Shown here piece by piece: positions 11,384-26,000 of a stretch of DNA of 64,000 bases; positions within the stretch are counted from its first letter, which is position 1, and every line of letters starts with the position of its first letter. The notes under the pieces were generated by a model. That model was not told the DNA's origin, searched no databases, and was given only the letters and a program-made list of their open reading frames with translations. Source of the stretch: Argopecten irradians (taxonomy: Eukaryota; Mollusca; Bivalvia; Pectinida; Pectinidae); NCBI RefSeq assembly GCF_041381155.1, contig NC_091134.1, forward strand, positions 15,192,008-15,256,007, written 5' to 3'. The position numbers and the translations under genes were made by a program.

Positions 11384-13056
11384 TGCCCTCCATACCAGAC
11401 AACTATGTTAATCCCAAAATCATTGACACAACATGTATAACAAGAAACCGACGGGTTTGTTTGTTTATTTGATTAATTAACGTCCTATTAACTTGGGACG
11501 AATATGATTTTATTTAGTAAGACATCCTTAAGTTTCAGAGAAAAACTACATGTAGATACAATTGAAAGTTCATAATCCGCCGACGGTAAATAATAATACA
11601 TATTATAAGGTACAGCTATTGTTCCTATATGAAGTACGTGTGATTAATTAACTGACCAATTCTTGGTTTACAATTTTGTTATCCATGTCTTCCCTGTCTT
11701 CCCTATAGTTAAAACAATATACGTAGACATATGTAGACAAATATTGAAAAACATCACCAAATAATCAGAAGCTAATGTATAGCACTGCATTGCATCATTT
11801 TGTTAATTGATAATGTTTTTTGTTTTTGTTTTTTGCATTATTGTGACACCATCGAAGTAATTTATGACATTACTGATGACGTCATCATTCTGCCAAATGA
11901 TGTCAAACGTTTTCCCGTACTTTATCAAACAAAACTTCTGAAGGTATGCCTTTATATTTCAAAAATTTTTTAAACGATGATGTACAAATCAAAAGTTATA
12001 TCATTTTAAAAGTGTAACACAATTTATGAGACACTGTGTATGTACAAAGTAGGCTTCTAATAATTAAATGTTGTTCTGAAAGACCAGACGGGTGGTGGGG
12101 AAATTAATATTTTTGTGTCGTATTAAAGGCCCATTACCTTTCCGATACGGCTTTTAATGTTTAAAATGGGAATATAAAACGAAATCGATCATGTATTACG
12201 CAGGAAATCTTGCATATTTTTCGTGTTGTAACCCCATCTTAGGCAATCACTATATATTTTCTGATGTTATTAATGTTTTTAACAAACCTTCATGTTTTAC
12301 TCCGGAAGGGCAGAGTGCCTTTAAAATGAATTAAAAGGTTATATTGTGATATTTAAAAAAAAATAGATAATTTTAGCAAGTTACCATATGGAAATGTTGA
12401 TTCATAAGCTTTGTTGGTAAATTTTTTTCCGGAAAGCTCATTAAACCCTATAATTTCACCTTTGACATGACATTTTTGGCTGTATTAGATTATCTGCTTT
12501 AAATCTTTTAATTAATTCAATTATACAGTTTTGTAATTTTCTAATTCAAAGCTTATTGATTTAATTTTTATATATATATATATAAAAAACAGTATTATTG
12601 AATTCAAGGATTAATAAGTGTATTGAAGCTACGTCCTTGTTGAATGCCACCGAAAAGCGCTGAAACTATCATTTTTGTGCGCAAAATGTTTTTCTTTGAA
12701 AATAACATTAATGGTAGGAGTATTCCTAGTGAATATAAAATGTTGACTTGATTATGATTGGACATCTATTTTTTAAGAGAAAATTCAGACGATTTACTTA
12801 ACGTTACGCCTACGCATACGCGCATGTATGACATGATTTATCTATATATGTCGATTAGAGTCCCCTGTAACTTTTTAGCAACCCCGGTGCAAGATTAAAG
12901 TGAGGAGCAGTTTAAATGAAAAAAAAAAGAAAAATAAAATGAAATATTACAGTGATTATTGTTATGGATATTTTCAACAAAGCATTTCTGCAAAAGAGTT
13001 GAATATTTTTTTCATAGATATTTTTCTTTATTTTGATTTTCAAAATTTACTGCGGA
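11384..13056. other. Intergenic region upstream of the large nuclease-like gene
   Basis: Contains a fragment resembling a SINE tail (about 11456-11500), a (TA)n tract near 12568-12586 and otherwise AT-rich DNA. No coding exon was recognised. Confidence 0.5.
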
Positions 13057-13066
13057 ACCGGAAGTG
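13057..13066 (+). promoter_or_regulatory. Candidate ETS-family binding site ACCGGAAGTG
   Basis: A match to the ETS consensus lies 54 bp before the chosen start codon at 13120, in a locally GC-richer patch (gcggaaccggaag ... caacgcgcgcg). In animals such sites often mark TATA-less housekeeping promoters close to the transcription start. The role here is inferred. Confidence 0.4.
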
Positions 13067-13119
13067 GATCCAACGCGCGCGATGTAAAAGTTGAAGAAGA
13101 TGCATACGAAGTTTTTAAA

Positions 13120-14061
13120 ATGCTTAGGAGAAGACCAAGCGTCAAAGTTTACGTCAGAAACAAGGCTCGATATAATCCTTCAACCGAAGGTAAAGATTTC
13201 GTCTGCGTAGATATCACAGACTTTGCTGGAACTACGATTGGCGACATCAAAGAGGTGAGGTTTAGGGATTTTGTAAACAAGGGAGATAATTTGTAAACAA
13301 ACCTACACGTGCTCATTTGACAGCTAACCCACTGTGAAATAAATAATTTTACATGCATACCAATTCAATCATACCAATTCAATCTTATTTCAGGAAGTCA
13401 GGCGAAAATGTCGGAATACATTAAAGATTGACGATTTGTTTTTGGATAACAAGGCATTAGATGATGATAGGTAAGTAAACTGAGTTAGAACGACCCCACT
13501 TTCAGATATATATTTCAATTAATATTGTCTTGCTCCAGTTGTGAGAGTGTGGTTCAATTTCAAGACCGAATGAGGAGGCAGGCATGGTTCTGTATTCATA
13601 CATACCGGTATGTACCCTAATTATCTGAGGGAAAATTGCAATAATTAATTAGATTTATGAAATGAAGTGAGATATTTAGAATCATTAATTTGATAAGATT
13701 TCTTGCTCTTAAAACTATTCAAGATTTTGTTTACTACCTATCAAACACTTCTGTTCCGTACTGTAACATATTTTTGAAAACTTCCGTCTAGAATACTGGA
13801 ATTGAAGAGAAGAAAATATCTTCCTTAGTAGACTCATAGAAACTTCTGTAATTTCAGATCAGTGGCTCACTTTAACCTGGAGGATGGCACCATTCTGGAG
13901 ACAACATCAAATCCATTTTGGGTGACTTGTATCAACATCAAACACATAGAAGTAGAGAGAGAGCAGAAAGCTAATCCAAATGACAAGCACACCCAGAACT
14001 GGACACGGAAATCAATTATCCGTAAAAGGACCCTGCTGTCTGTTCTTCTTAATTCTAAAGG
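13120..14061 (+). CDS. Exons 1-3 of the nuclease-like gene: N-terminal ubiquitin-like domain
   Basis: Residues about 7-95 read as a beta-grasp ubiquitin-like fold: a first strand VKVYVRN, then TIGDIKEEVRRKC (compare TIxDVKxKI of ubiquitin), LFLDNKALDDDRSVAHFN (compare LIFAGKQLEDGRTLSDYN) and DGTILE. Exon 1 ends in phase 0 at GAG, exon 2 leaves AG, and exon 3 completes Arg and runs to 14061. No C-terminal GG is visible, so it is a non-cleaved domain, not a conjugated modifier. A TTG-initiated upstream extension is open but has no in-frame ATG. Confidence 0.75.
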
Positions 14062-17000
14062 GTATCATAGTGTCAAATTTGTTCCTCTTGGCCTACTAAT
14101 TATTCCATATACCTGTATCTGAGTGAGATACCCTGGATTCGGAACTGACACCAGATTGGAAATTTTTTTACAGATATTATATGTCTGATATATATACCTA
14201 CACATGACGTACATTTGTAAGACACACATTTGTAAAAAATGTATAAATTTGGTGTCAGGGGAATGCAGGCTAATATACCTGACGCTATATAAATGCTTTG
14301 ATCCAGTGTTTGAATCTGTAATAATGCATCTAGCTTTAGCTTTCCCAAAAATCACTGTAAATACTATATTGTCACAACTTTTTTAAGATGTTGAATTAAA
14401 TATAGAATTATATTTATTGAGGTTGTAAGTAAGAACATCTTATAACTTTATTGAAGTGATTGTACGTACCATAATGTGCAATGAATGACACTGGTTCAAT
14501 GTTTTACCATGGTGATTTATATGATTATCTGTCATTCTACAAATGCTGGAGGTCAAGGACAACTTCAGGGATGCTGATTAATTATGGAGGAAGGAAAATT
14601 ACAAATTACTTTTACTCTTAATAAAACCATTTTAGAATAACTGTCAGAATATTGAATTTCCATATTTATAATAAATATATTCTGATAAAATATTATCCTG
14701 TCATTACAGTGAGTACCTGAGCCAGCCTCCCCACTTTCCAGCCCTTGATGACTTCACTGCGTACCTGGAGGTCCTTGAGAAAAAAGGAGCCACCATGAAC
14801 CCTAATTATACTGGAAGGGACCTACGACTGCTACAGCAGGACTACCAGGAAAATGATGAGGGCCACTCAGATGATCCCTTAGGGTCGTTCATACATCGTC
14901 ACTCTGTTCGTCTTGGGTTCCGTCAGCCAGGTACAATTTCATGTGTAAAGTCTGCATATATAGTGAGGTGACAGTTTCATTGATGATTCAAAATTGTTTG
15001 TTTTTTGTTGATTCATGGGTAATGATCTTTTAGATTAATAACCAACAAGTAAATATAAATTCAGACAGCCTGTATCAATCCATTTCAGAAAATAAACCAA
15101 ACTTTAACATATAAAGGTAGATATTGCCAACAATTTTTTTTCCGATGAGATAAGAAGATTCCACAATATGGATATTTTTGTTAGTGGATTTTGTTGCTTT
15201 TCGTCAGTCAAACTGTTCACAATTTTTAACAATTATTCATTTGTACAATTTGCACTTGTTGATATATATAGAGGTTATACAGGAGCTTTGATATTCTCAA
15301 AAGATTGGCCAAGTACAATTTGTATCGCCATTCGGTGATTATGATGTCACATTTTTGTCAAAAAGAAATGTCACATTCACAGGAATCGTTTTGATATTTC
15401 GAAACCATCGTAATGACATAAAATTTTTGCCATCAGTTTTCATCAAAGTTACCAATTGTATGTAATATTTAGCTAAATTTGTGTTGTAGATCATGTTCTA
15501 TATAACAACAGAGTGGAAATGGATGGATTTCCTGGAGGTGGGCGGGGCAGGGGGCGTGGTGGAAACAACAATGTACTACCAAACCAGACACAACAAAGAG
15601 CAGATGTGGACAATGGTGGTGGAGGTGGGAGGGGCAGGGGGCGTGGCCGTGGAAGGAACAATAATCAAACACCACGAAACCAGGCAAGACAAAGAGTTAG
15701 TATATGTGATAATATTTCACAGAATACTACTATTAGAATTATAATCATTAAAAGATTATTTGAACAACATCTGATGTTTAATGGTGTAATATATATGTGT
15801 CTAATTAACAGAAAAATACACATAAAATAATTTCTTTTGCTTTTTGTTCATGCACAGCAATCAGTACTTTATTCCATGTAGGGCATAGTGTCATGGAATT
15901 TTTTTCTGGACGCAATAAGATATTTTAAATATTTTGTTTATTAAAATAATATGCTCAAATTTTTCAGTAGTGGTAAAAGGTGTAGAATAAGTAATTTTGT
16001 AACCGAAGAAAAATACTTATCCATCTGCTCCTGTTTTTGATAGAGAAAAAAACCCATTTGTCAGCGGTGGAGCATCTTTAAGTTGAGAGAAAAAAAGGTT
16101 TTAACAAAACAAAAACAAAATATATAATTTAGTTCTGAATCTTTAGATGAATCTTAAAAAAGATTTTTTGTATTTTATTGCTGCTAGGCACGTCGTGTAT
16201 GTGAAGACTGTGAGGCCGCGGATGCTGAAGTTTACTGTGGAGAATGCCAAAATGCTTCTGGTGGTGTTGGTCTAGCGCTATGTCAAGGATGTACAACTAT
16301 TCTACATGCAGGGGCTACAAGGCGCAGACATGTTGTTACAGGTGAGGCCAGGTATTGTAATTATTGAGGTTATAGTGGGGTCAGTGGTGTTATAATGTCA
16401 TGCTGACACGGTCTGGTGCTGTACTGGAGCTTTACAGTGGACTCCACTTAATCACATAACGATTATTAGAATAATTTGGTTATTTGCATAAAATGTGAGG
16501 TCCTGATTTTTTCCTTCTTTGTCTTTGTTTTTTTAACTCTATGTAGATGCAGAATTTTTTCTCTATATAGAGGAAGTGGGTCCTTTGTAGATAATCAGTC
16601 TATATTTGGTATATTATTCAACATATACCAGGGTATGTTGTTGTAGAAATGTCACTAGGTGTCTTGAAACATTAAAAAATAGCCAGATTTCAGTCCCTCG
16701 GACATGTACTCAGTATTTGTTTCCTCTGCCCTAATAAGTTCTCTGAAATTAATAAGCCTTTCAATGTTTTAAGACGCCTAGTAACATTTCTACGACATTA
16801 TGCAAATGACTGTTAAATTTGATAAACTGTCTTATTAAGCATTCATTTTATAAATTTCAGATATTGATCAAGCTCCAAAATCTAATAAACCTTACACACC
16901 TCATGTAAGTATTAGAAAAATTTTTGCTAGTTAGCTTAGACCAAAGATACAGGGGAATATGTAAAATGACTGAGAATCCTAAGTTTACCCGATGGCATTC

Positions 17001-20000
17001 CTCCTCACACAAGCTAATGTACTGGTATGCAACCAGTGTATCCAGTTGTATTCCCTGCCTCTGGCTACCGACTACGGCTAAAGGCTAGCGTCTATAGGCT
17101 ACCGACTACCGGCTATCCTTATGATATATACAGGGGAGCTCACACTCAACTCGTTACCTCTGAGTAGTTTTCACAAGAGAACGAAACTGGTCAGGTCTTT
17201 TAAACATAATACATCATTATGTCCAGTAACTTGCAGCTAGCTAGTGACAACAGACAGTAGCCCAACCAGTCACTTCATACAAAGATACAGGGGAGTTTAT
17301 GTTATGTTGGACTCTTTGCTGATAGTGAAATACATTTGTAAAACATAAAAGAGCGTTACTTTATGATAGCAAAAATGTGATAATAATAGTAAAAATGAAG
17401 TTTGCAGTGTAGAACAGTGATAGTAAAGAAATGTTTGTGAGCCACATGTGTTATATATGTCAATGATGTCTCTTTACAGGCATTCAAAGCACCATTTTCT
17501 ATATTAGTGGCTCTGTACAGGTAAGTCATTTCCTCACTGCTGTCGAAGGTTTTTCTTCAGCTATTTCAGCTTTTCTCCACATATAGATCTAACACAACCT
17601 TAAATGCCTGATTTTATTGACTTGTTCTCAAAGGTCTGTCACTAGATGATTAGATGATAACTCATATACCAAAGTTTGATCAGTTTCCCCTTCATTTTGA
17701 CTTATTTGTCTAGACTCTATTCTGTTTTATCAACTGTTACACATCTGTAATTCCATACTTGGGTCAAAGGCTCAATTAATTAAGTGAGACAAAAGTGGTA
17801 TGTGGTAAAGTCTGTCCCTGTCCCTCTTGACCTGTATCACATGGAAGAAGTTACTCTGGATAAGTTTTCTGTTTTATGCACCCATCTTAAAATTTGTTGG
17901 GGAGTGGCGATTCATTGATATCATATACATGTATGTTCATGGCTTTCATTATGGTTGCTGAAGCATTAATGCATATATGCATATGTAAATGACTCTTAAA
18001 CATAAATGAACATTAGATTAATGGTAATATCTGCATCCTTGACATACTGGTATGTGATATCAAATCTATTTAAGAATTGTGATTTACTGAATTGTGTTTT
18101 TGACTGTTGTGTAGTGGGTTCACGTCGCTACCTCCGATACTGAGTATGACAGAGGACGAAGTGAAGGACCGAGCTCAACCTCTCACGGACACAGACCTCC
18201 AGGACAAACAGAATGGTGATGTATCAGTTTATCTCTGATTATGACATACCTAGAACATCCAACTTGAAATATAAATGTATTTGACAGTAGTTTCTAAACT
18301 CATTACACTAAATAGAGCAATTGATTAAAAGAAATGATTCAGGTTTTGTGCTTAGATCATTTTCTGAGAAAGAAGTAAGGCTAGAGAAGTTAAATCTTGA
18401 ATCATTGTTGTGTTGTGAATTGATTGCAACACACATTTGTGTACAATATTTTTTTGTGTTTTGTAAAAAAAAAAAAATGGAAAGAAAATAAACAACATCT
18501 GGAGACTTCTGTTATGGTTCTATCTAACTTTTGTTTTGCTTTCTAAGGTCGATATGTTGGTGGGTTTGAGTGCATGGAGAATACATTGATGCAGAAGGGC
18601 TTTGTGCAGAGAGAAGATGCGAGAAACCCTACGTAAGTAATGGAAGCTTATTAGAATTATCCCCGAAAAATCTTACCTTTGAAATCAAGCTTAAAATGCA
18701 CCATAGTGACTTTTAAGTTCTCTTATCCTTCCTGTTGATTCTTTTCTAGAGATTTTAAAACTCGTTTATATTCTTAAAACAGCATTGTAAATCTTTCGGA
18801 GAGGGGCATATTTCATTTCAATTCATGGTTATCAAGGATGACATATTGTTAATACAAGTTGAGGAAAGGCATATGTTTTGCACATTCTGAACACATACCG
18901 GTGAATTATTTGATGAGAGTTATATTTCTCCAATACTTGAAAGGGTTATCCCGCGGTTGCTAGGGAAAAGATAACTACTACTCCGGTAAAAGAGAGCTCA
19001 CACGCGCTAGACAAATGACATGATGTCATCAGTACATGCTGTGTCTATTGTCGGCGAGGTCATTAATTTTGACGCACTGTGACGTTCCTATGATGGCGGC
19101 GCTTTGGAAATGTTTCTAAAAACTGCATTTTCACAATGTTTCGTGAAAGTATGGGAGAAAAAGAATCAAACATAGGTCTGTCAGGGGATATCTTAACCCT
19201 CGTGAAAGATGTTGGCCACCAACCCTCCACAAGCTTTGGGTTGACCAGCCAAAATCTATCACTCGGGTTGAGATATTCCTGTCCACTTGACAGACCCATG
19301 TGAGATTCTATTAGTCTGTCACGGTTAGGGTAAACATAGTGTGTGTGCTTGATAGAAAGGAATGTTTATTTTATATTCTGGGTTCAGTAGGGAGAATAAA
19401 TTGTAGAAGAACACGTTTCTGTTACATTAAGGGCAAAGATGAAGGATTAAAATATAACTTAGGGAGGGGCATATTTCTGTCTCATGATTTAGACACAATG
19501 ATCTTAAATTACAGTAAACATATTAGTGGTTTAGATTTGACTGGTACCTCTTCTCTTTGATAAGGTATGCTCTCACACACAAAGGACAATACCTTGCAGA
19601 ACAACTGTTCAGTTTCCAGCAGATCGTGTCGCGATTCCTTGCTACCCAGGGAGTTCCCAAGATCGAAATTCCTCTCCGGCTCAAGTAGGTACAAGGGTTT
19701 GACCCCAGGTTCAAGGTCATGATTATTAACTTTGTTGCTATGGCATAGCAGATCATTTATGAGTTGTTTTGATATTTTCCAGAATATTCAACTCCATTTG
19801 TATTTGTATTCATACATTGTATAGGCTGACCTGTCTGCTAAACGCACTTTAATCAAATATTTGTTTCTGGACTCTTGAAATAAGAATAGCAGGACTATAA
19901 TAGTTTTTATCAAAATATAATGAATTATATAAAATATTTGCAAATTTTCAATAGCACAACTTGTGGAAGGAGAAAGATATGTTTGATCATAGATGAACAA

Positions 20001-23000
20001 GAACGAGACCGAGAGCGCCTGCTGCGTTTGGCTGCTGAGCGAAATATTGACGCCCAAGTCCGACAGTTGCCGTCTGGAGATTATATTTGGATACTGACTC
20101 CCCCACTGACTGACACAAGACAAAAATACACACAGAAAATTCCGGAAGAAGAATTGGTAAAATCTAATAACATCTTCTGCAACCTAAATAATTTAAAACA
20201 GTTTGTTATTATCAATTTAATGAAATGTTGTGTGATTTGTAGTATTTAAAACTATTGTCTCAAAAGCTTAACAAATTATTGCTTATTTAGTGTAATCATT
20301 ATTTGGAAGGTTAAAAATAAGCTTGCTGGTTAGAATGTAATGATTGCATTACTTCTGTTCTCATGTCATCTTGTTAAGAAAATTATCTTTATTGTAATAA
20401 AAATCTGTTGCATGGAAAAGTTAAAGATCAAAGATTTTGAAATCTTGTGACATAGCTATTGATGTATGATGTTTCCATATCTGCCATGCTAACTTCAAAC
20501 AAATAGCCAGGCTCCTTTTGTAAAAACATTAGACTGAAGTAATTTAGTCGTACATGTTGATCAATCAAACATGTACTGACTGAAGTTTATACCAGGCTAT
20601 AAGTATGATAGTTGTACCTGACAGGTGTTACCATACATTGTGGAGAGGAAGACTTGGGAGGATCTTCAGGACAGCATACGTACCAAACGCTTCGATAAAC
20701 AAGTCAACAATATGATGGTTAGTAGATCTGGTACGATGTTTATGTACAAACTAAACGTTTTGATAAACAAGTCAATAATATGATGGTTAGTAGATCTGGT
20801 AGGATGTTTATGTACAAACTAAACATTTTGATAAACAAGTCAACAATATAATGGTTAGTAGATCTGGTAGGATGTTGAGGTACAAACAACTCTGAATAAG
20901 TACAAGATTATTCAGCAGTGACATGTGAAGAAACTTCTGAATACATGAAGTATGTTTTGTGTACATGTTTTCACTGAAATGTAAGATTTTGTAAAGAAGT
21001 GAAATGAGCTGTTTTGATTTTGTCCCCAGGAAAGTGGTCTGAAGAACTTGTTTTATCTCATGGAAGGATCAACTGCCTGTGTGAAGTACAAAATGACTGA
21101 GGAACAGCGGACTAAACTCAAGGTCAGAAACTTACAGTCAAGGTCACACAACTTATTTCAAGGTCACAAAACTAAAGTCAAGATACTTAGACTCAGTGTC
21201 ATAAAACTAAACTTTTGCCATGCAAAAAGCAAAATTAAGTACAGAAATCCTCAAGATCTATTAACTTGTCAATTTTACTATACGTTTAAAAAAAGTTAAG
21301 ATATCTTAATTTATCATTCATTCAAGCTTTGTGACTCACCTCAAAATTACTTAGTTACTCTGTCAGTAAAGCAGATGACATATGAGTTTGCTTGTTGTCC
21401 CCGTTGACAGGGCTCTGTGGAGAAGTTGATGCTACAGAATGGATTCTATGTAAACTACACAGCCTCTTGGTTTAAGTCTGCCCTGTGGCTGGTGTGGATG
21501 ACGAGTCTGATAACATACACCTTCTCACAAGGTATTCAACGATGATATGGATGGGTGGATAGTAATGAAATTTTAATCCGTTACAGAGAGAGATACCATC
21601 ACGCTTCAGTGTACCTTCATTAACCTTTAAATGTCAGTTTTGCATTTTTAGCTGCTTCAATCAAAATGGTATATTTTAAAGTTACATGTATCGTATGAAT
21701 TATGACTGGAAGTAAAAATACAAGCAAATAAATTAATCAGCTTTATGTAACTTGCAGGCTCTAATTTGTTCTATTTTTGTGCTACAGGCAAGTTGGCTGA
21801 AGATTGTGTGCCATATTTAGAATATCGGAGACGAACATCCCGACATGCCGTTGGTACAGTTGTCATGCCTACAGATACCAGAAAGAGGCAGTCAGTCGTA
21901 TGGTCTGCTGACCGATTTACAGGGCTAATACTTAGGTCAGAAAATTTTCACTTTATGTATGTCAGTGTGGGGTTATTTTTAGGTCAGAAACCATTCCCTT
22001 TACGTAGATCAATGTGGGCAAAAATTAAGAACCATTTAAGAACTGTATTTGTCTGTTCCCAATTTGTCTTGTCAATCTGCAATTGGTTTCGTGAGATTTC
22101 ATCAAAAACCAATAGGCCTATTGCTTTGATATTGTATATGGAGGTAGTATACTGATAGTATGTAGATATTTGACCCATAAAAAGAAAATAAGTTTGAAAA
22201 TTGTCTGACTTATTAGTTAAAATGCAAATTGGTAGACATGGGGGTTCGGGGGTCAGATAAAATGCTCTAGCCCTTAATGAGAGCAAAAGTTCAAAAAAAT
22301 CTGATTTTCCAATTTTATGAATATATTAGTATTTTGAGGAATACTGATCACAATGGTATGTACCTTTGTTGGAAACTTCCATGGCCCGCAGGGTCACAAT
22401 GTAATGTTTAAAAATCAAAATAAAGACCTAGAACTAGTTAAAATCATTTACTGCTGCTAACGATCAGTTGCTGTTGCTGACAGATGTTAGTTTTCCAGTT
22501 TTCACTATATCTCATTTGAGCCTTGGTAAACACATAAACATTTATTGTTATTTTATTAAACTAGATCTTAAGTGATCTAAGACCAAAACTCTTTTGTAAC
22601 TCATAGGAAGATACTACATATTGTTTTCATCTGTTTACAGAGAGACGTCATACAAAGGGGAGGTAATACAGGAACTGAAATATGACATGAACCAGAAAAA
22701 TCCGGACTATGTCAAGTCGGTCCTTATTGTTCAGAATCTGGAGACATACAACAAGGTATGAAATGTCCATCAGAAAATATTTTCTTAATTCATCATATTT
22801 AATTGGTGTTTGTTCAATCTGTCTTCACCTTTTGGAACTTTTGTAGCATGGTATTTTGCAATTTTCTTCTCTGATTTCTTTCAAACTTGATAGGCATAAC
22901 CACTGTGATATAAAATGTTAATTAAAGTGAAGTGTTGTTCAAATAATATCATGCTTTACAAAATGACGTTCATATGATCAAGCTATCAAAATCACTCTGA

Positions 23001-26000
23001 TGATGATGTAATCCGTATTCAGTTTCTTTTTCTACAGTTCATATGAACTCAAATGATTTTCTTCCTTCAGAGACGACAGACAACCCTCAATAAATGTTTG
23101 GAGGATGTGTTTGGAGACCAGGATCGCATGGCTGGTAGTTTGATATAATTGTATTCACACATTTTTAGCCCACAATCATCAGATGGTGGGCTATTCAAAT
23201 AGCCTTTCATGCGTGGTCCGTCCGTTGGTCCTTCCGTCCGTTAACAATTCTCGTTACCACTATTTCTCAGAAAGTACTTAAGGGATCTGTCTCAAATTCC
23301 ATGTGTAGGTTCTCCTAGGGCCCTAGTTGTGCATATTGCATTTTGGGACTGATCCTTCAACAAGATGGCTGACCTGCCGCCATCTTGGATTTTGATAGTT
23401 AAAGTTTGTTACCACTATTTCTGAGAAAGTGCTGAATGAATCTTTCTGAAATTTCCTATGTAGGTTCCCCTGGGACCCTTGTTGTGCATATTGCATTTTG
23501 GGACAAATCGGTGAACAAGATGGCCGACTGGCCTCCATCTTGGTGATAGTAAAAGTTTGTTCTCTTTATTTCTCAGAAAGTACTGTAGGGATCATTCTCA
23601 AATTTCATATGTAGGTTCCATTACGGTCCTAGTTGTGCATATTGCATTTTGTGACGGATCGATCGGTCAACAAGATGGCCGCCAGGCAACCATCTTGGAT
23701 TTTGATTATTAATGATTGTTATAGCTATTTCTCAGAAAGTACTGAATGGATCTGTCTCAAATTTCATATTTAGGTTCCCTTTGGGCCCTAGTTGACCGAC
23801 CTGTCAAAAAGATGGCCGCCAGGCAGCCATCTTGGATTTTGATAGTTAAAGTTTGTTATCACATTTTCCTCAAAAAGTGCTGAATGTATCTGTCTCAAAT
23901 TTCATATGTGTAGGTTTCCCTAGGGCCCTAATTGTGCATAACGCCTTTTGGGACTGATCGGTTATCAAGATGGCCGAAGTTTGAAGTTTGTTACCACTAT
24001 TTCTTAGAAAGTACTTAAGCGATTTGTCTGAAATTTTATATGTAGTATGTTTGAAAAAGTTTGAAAGCAGGGAAAAGATCCCTCGTTCCATTGTCAAACA
24101 TAGATCATTCTTTGGTGGGCACCAACATCCCTCTGGGATCTCTTGTAAGTACTTTTTTTGCCCCAGAAATTTCATGTGTAAATAGTATCTTACCAGTGGG
24201 GGGTTTTGAGATCCCAAAACAACTGTCGATTAGTCCCACCATACGGTAATTATGATGTCATCATTTGACGGGAGTTTCGTTCGTGACATCATAATCACCG
24301 GAAGGTGGGACTAATCGACGGTAAATTGTACTATACCCACGTCGATTTTTGGATCTCAAAACTTCCTATTCAATTATTTACATGTCACATGTGGCAAATT
24401 ATTTGAATGTATGAATTAATTATAAACACAAACCTGGTACAAATTGATGTTGCGATAAGGTTTACAGTATGTGATTATATCTGATTCTCCGCTTATTTTC
24501 ACAGGATATTCTCTGCAATAGCAAAAAATGTTTTTATATTCATTATTTAAGGGATTAGAGAGACCCTTCCTTAACCAGCTGGTATCATTGATAATATGAG
24601 TTTGGCTTGCTTATTTCAGATGGGTGTAGAACAGAAGCTGAGCCCATATCTGTCTAACATGTTGCATTACGACATTATGTCATATTGGCAGCTAAGAATA
24701 CAGGTAGGTAAAAAAAAAAAATATATAGAAACATTGTTTGCATATTCTTGTGTTGGAGAATATCAGGTAAGAATTGTGTCCAATATGAAAGGGTTATCTG
24801 GAAGAGGGTAATTCAACAGGTGAGCAATCTACTCAACACTTTTAGTAGGTCAGTGTGTATGTGTTTACTTGTTCCAGGTTTTAGCCAATGTTTATGTAGT
24901 GAGAACGGAGAATGACAACGAAACTTTGAGAATTCAACATGAAATGGAAGAAAGAGGAGACTTTGGTAAAAGACTAGGAGCTCAGAACCATGCTTTACTA
25001 GAGGGGGATGGACACAGGGGGAAAGGGAAGGGCAAGGGACAACGTGGGAAAGGGAAGGCTCTGAACATCTCAGGCAACCATCACACAGGTGATAAAAATA
25101 AACTTTATTAATATAAAAACATCGCAGACAATTCGCAGTCAGTCATTAATGAGGTGATTATATACTCTAAAATCAGTATTCCCAAATATTAAAACAGCCA
25201 CTCTGGTGAGTTGATAAAGTGACCAACCAATTTATCACTGGAACTGTATTTCTGGATTGAGAAATAATTCTATCCCATGTTTACAAGACTGCTTTACTTA
25301 ATATTTTGAGAGATTTCGTACATATATATAATATATTTTGTTCATCTTTGTTTACTATCTGTGTTACGTGAATGTGACTGAATCTTTTAAAAAAATATTA
25401 ATTAAAATTTTGTGATTAAATAGTAATTTAGGATTGTTTATGATACTCAATTTCTTCATTTTGTTTATTAAAATAAAGATAAACTGGTAAAGATGTTGTA
25501 TGTGTCCTGTTAATAGATGAGACAGATGGTACAGACCAGGCTGTGTTTGCCTCGGACTCTCAGACAGAGGAATTCATGGTACAACAAGTAGGTACAAATG
25601 GTGAAAAGATTAATTAAATAGCATATAGGTCTGTCTAGTACATCAGAGTGAAGATCTTGAAGAGTCTCTGGAGCTTTTGCTTTAGAGACTCGTGTTTGAT
25701 TTATTTCTCCCTTATGTTACAGTTACAGTTCCAAGAAGCTTTCTTTCCAGCCAACCTTTACAAGTTTGCTATTCAATTCATTTTATCACATTATCATGGC
25801 AACAAAATCATTGGTGTAGTTAGTTACTGTTGTGTAAGCTGTCTTCTGCTCCCCTGTGTAATATAGAGTGGTCTCTTCTCTTTCTTTACAACTGAAGGAT
25901 AAATCTGTGGGTTAGAAAATTAATGATAATAAAATCAGGTTGATGTTGTGTTTAAACTAACATTGTTAACAAGATTGCCTTGATCCACAAATAAAAGTAC

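Noticed and set aside
15469..15830. Several overlapping ORFs around the RGG exon
   Set aside because: Shadows of exon 5 and its following intron; only the RGG frame fits the splice phases.
19063..19299. 78-residue minus ORF in intron 10
   Set aside because: Lies wholly inside dispersed repeat family C.
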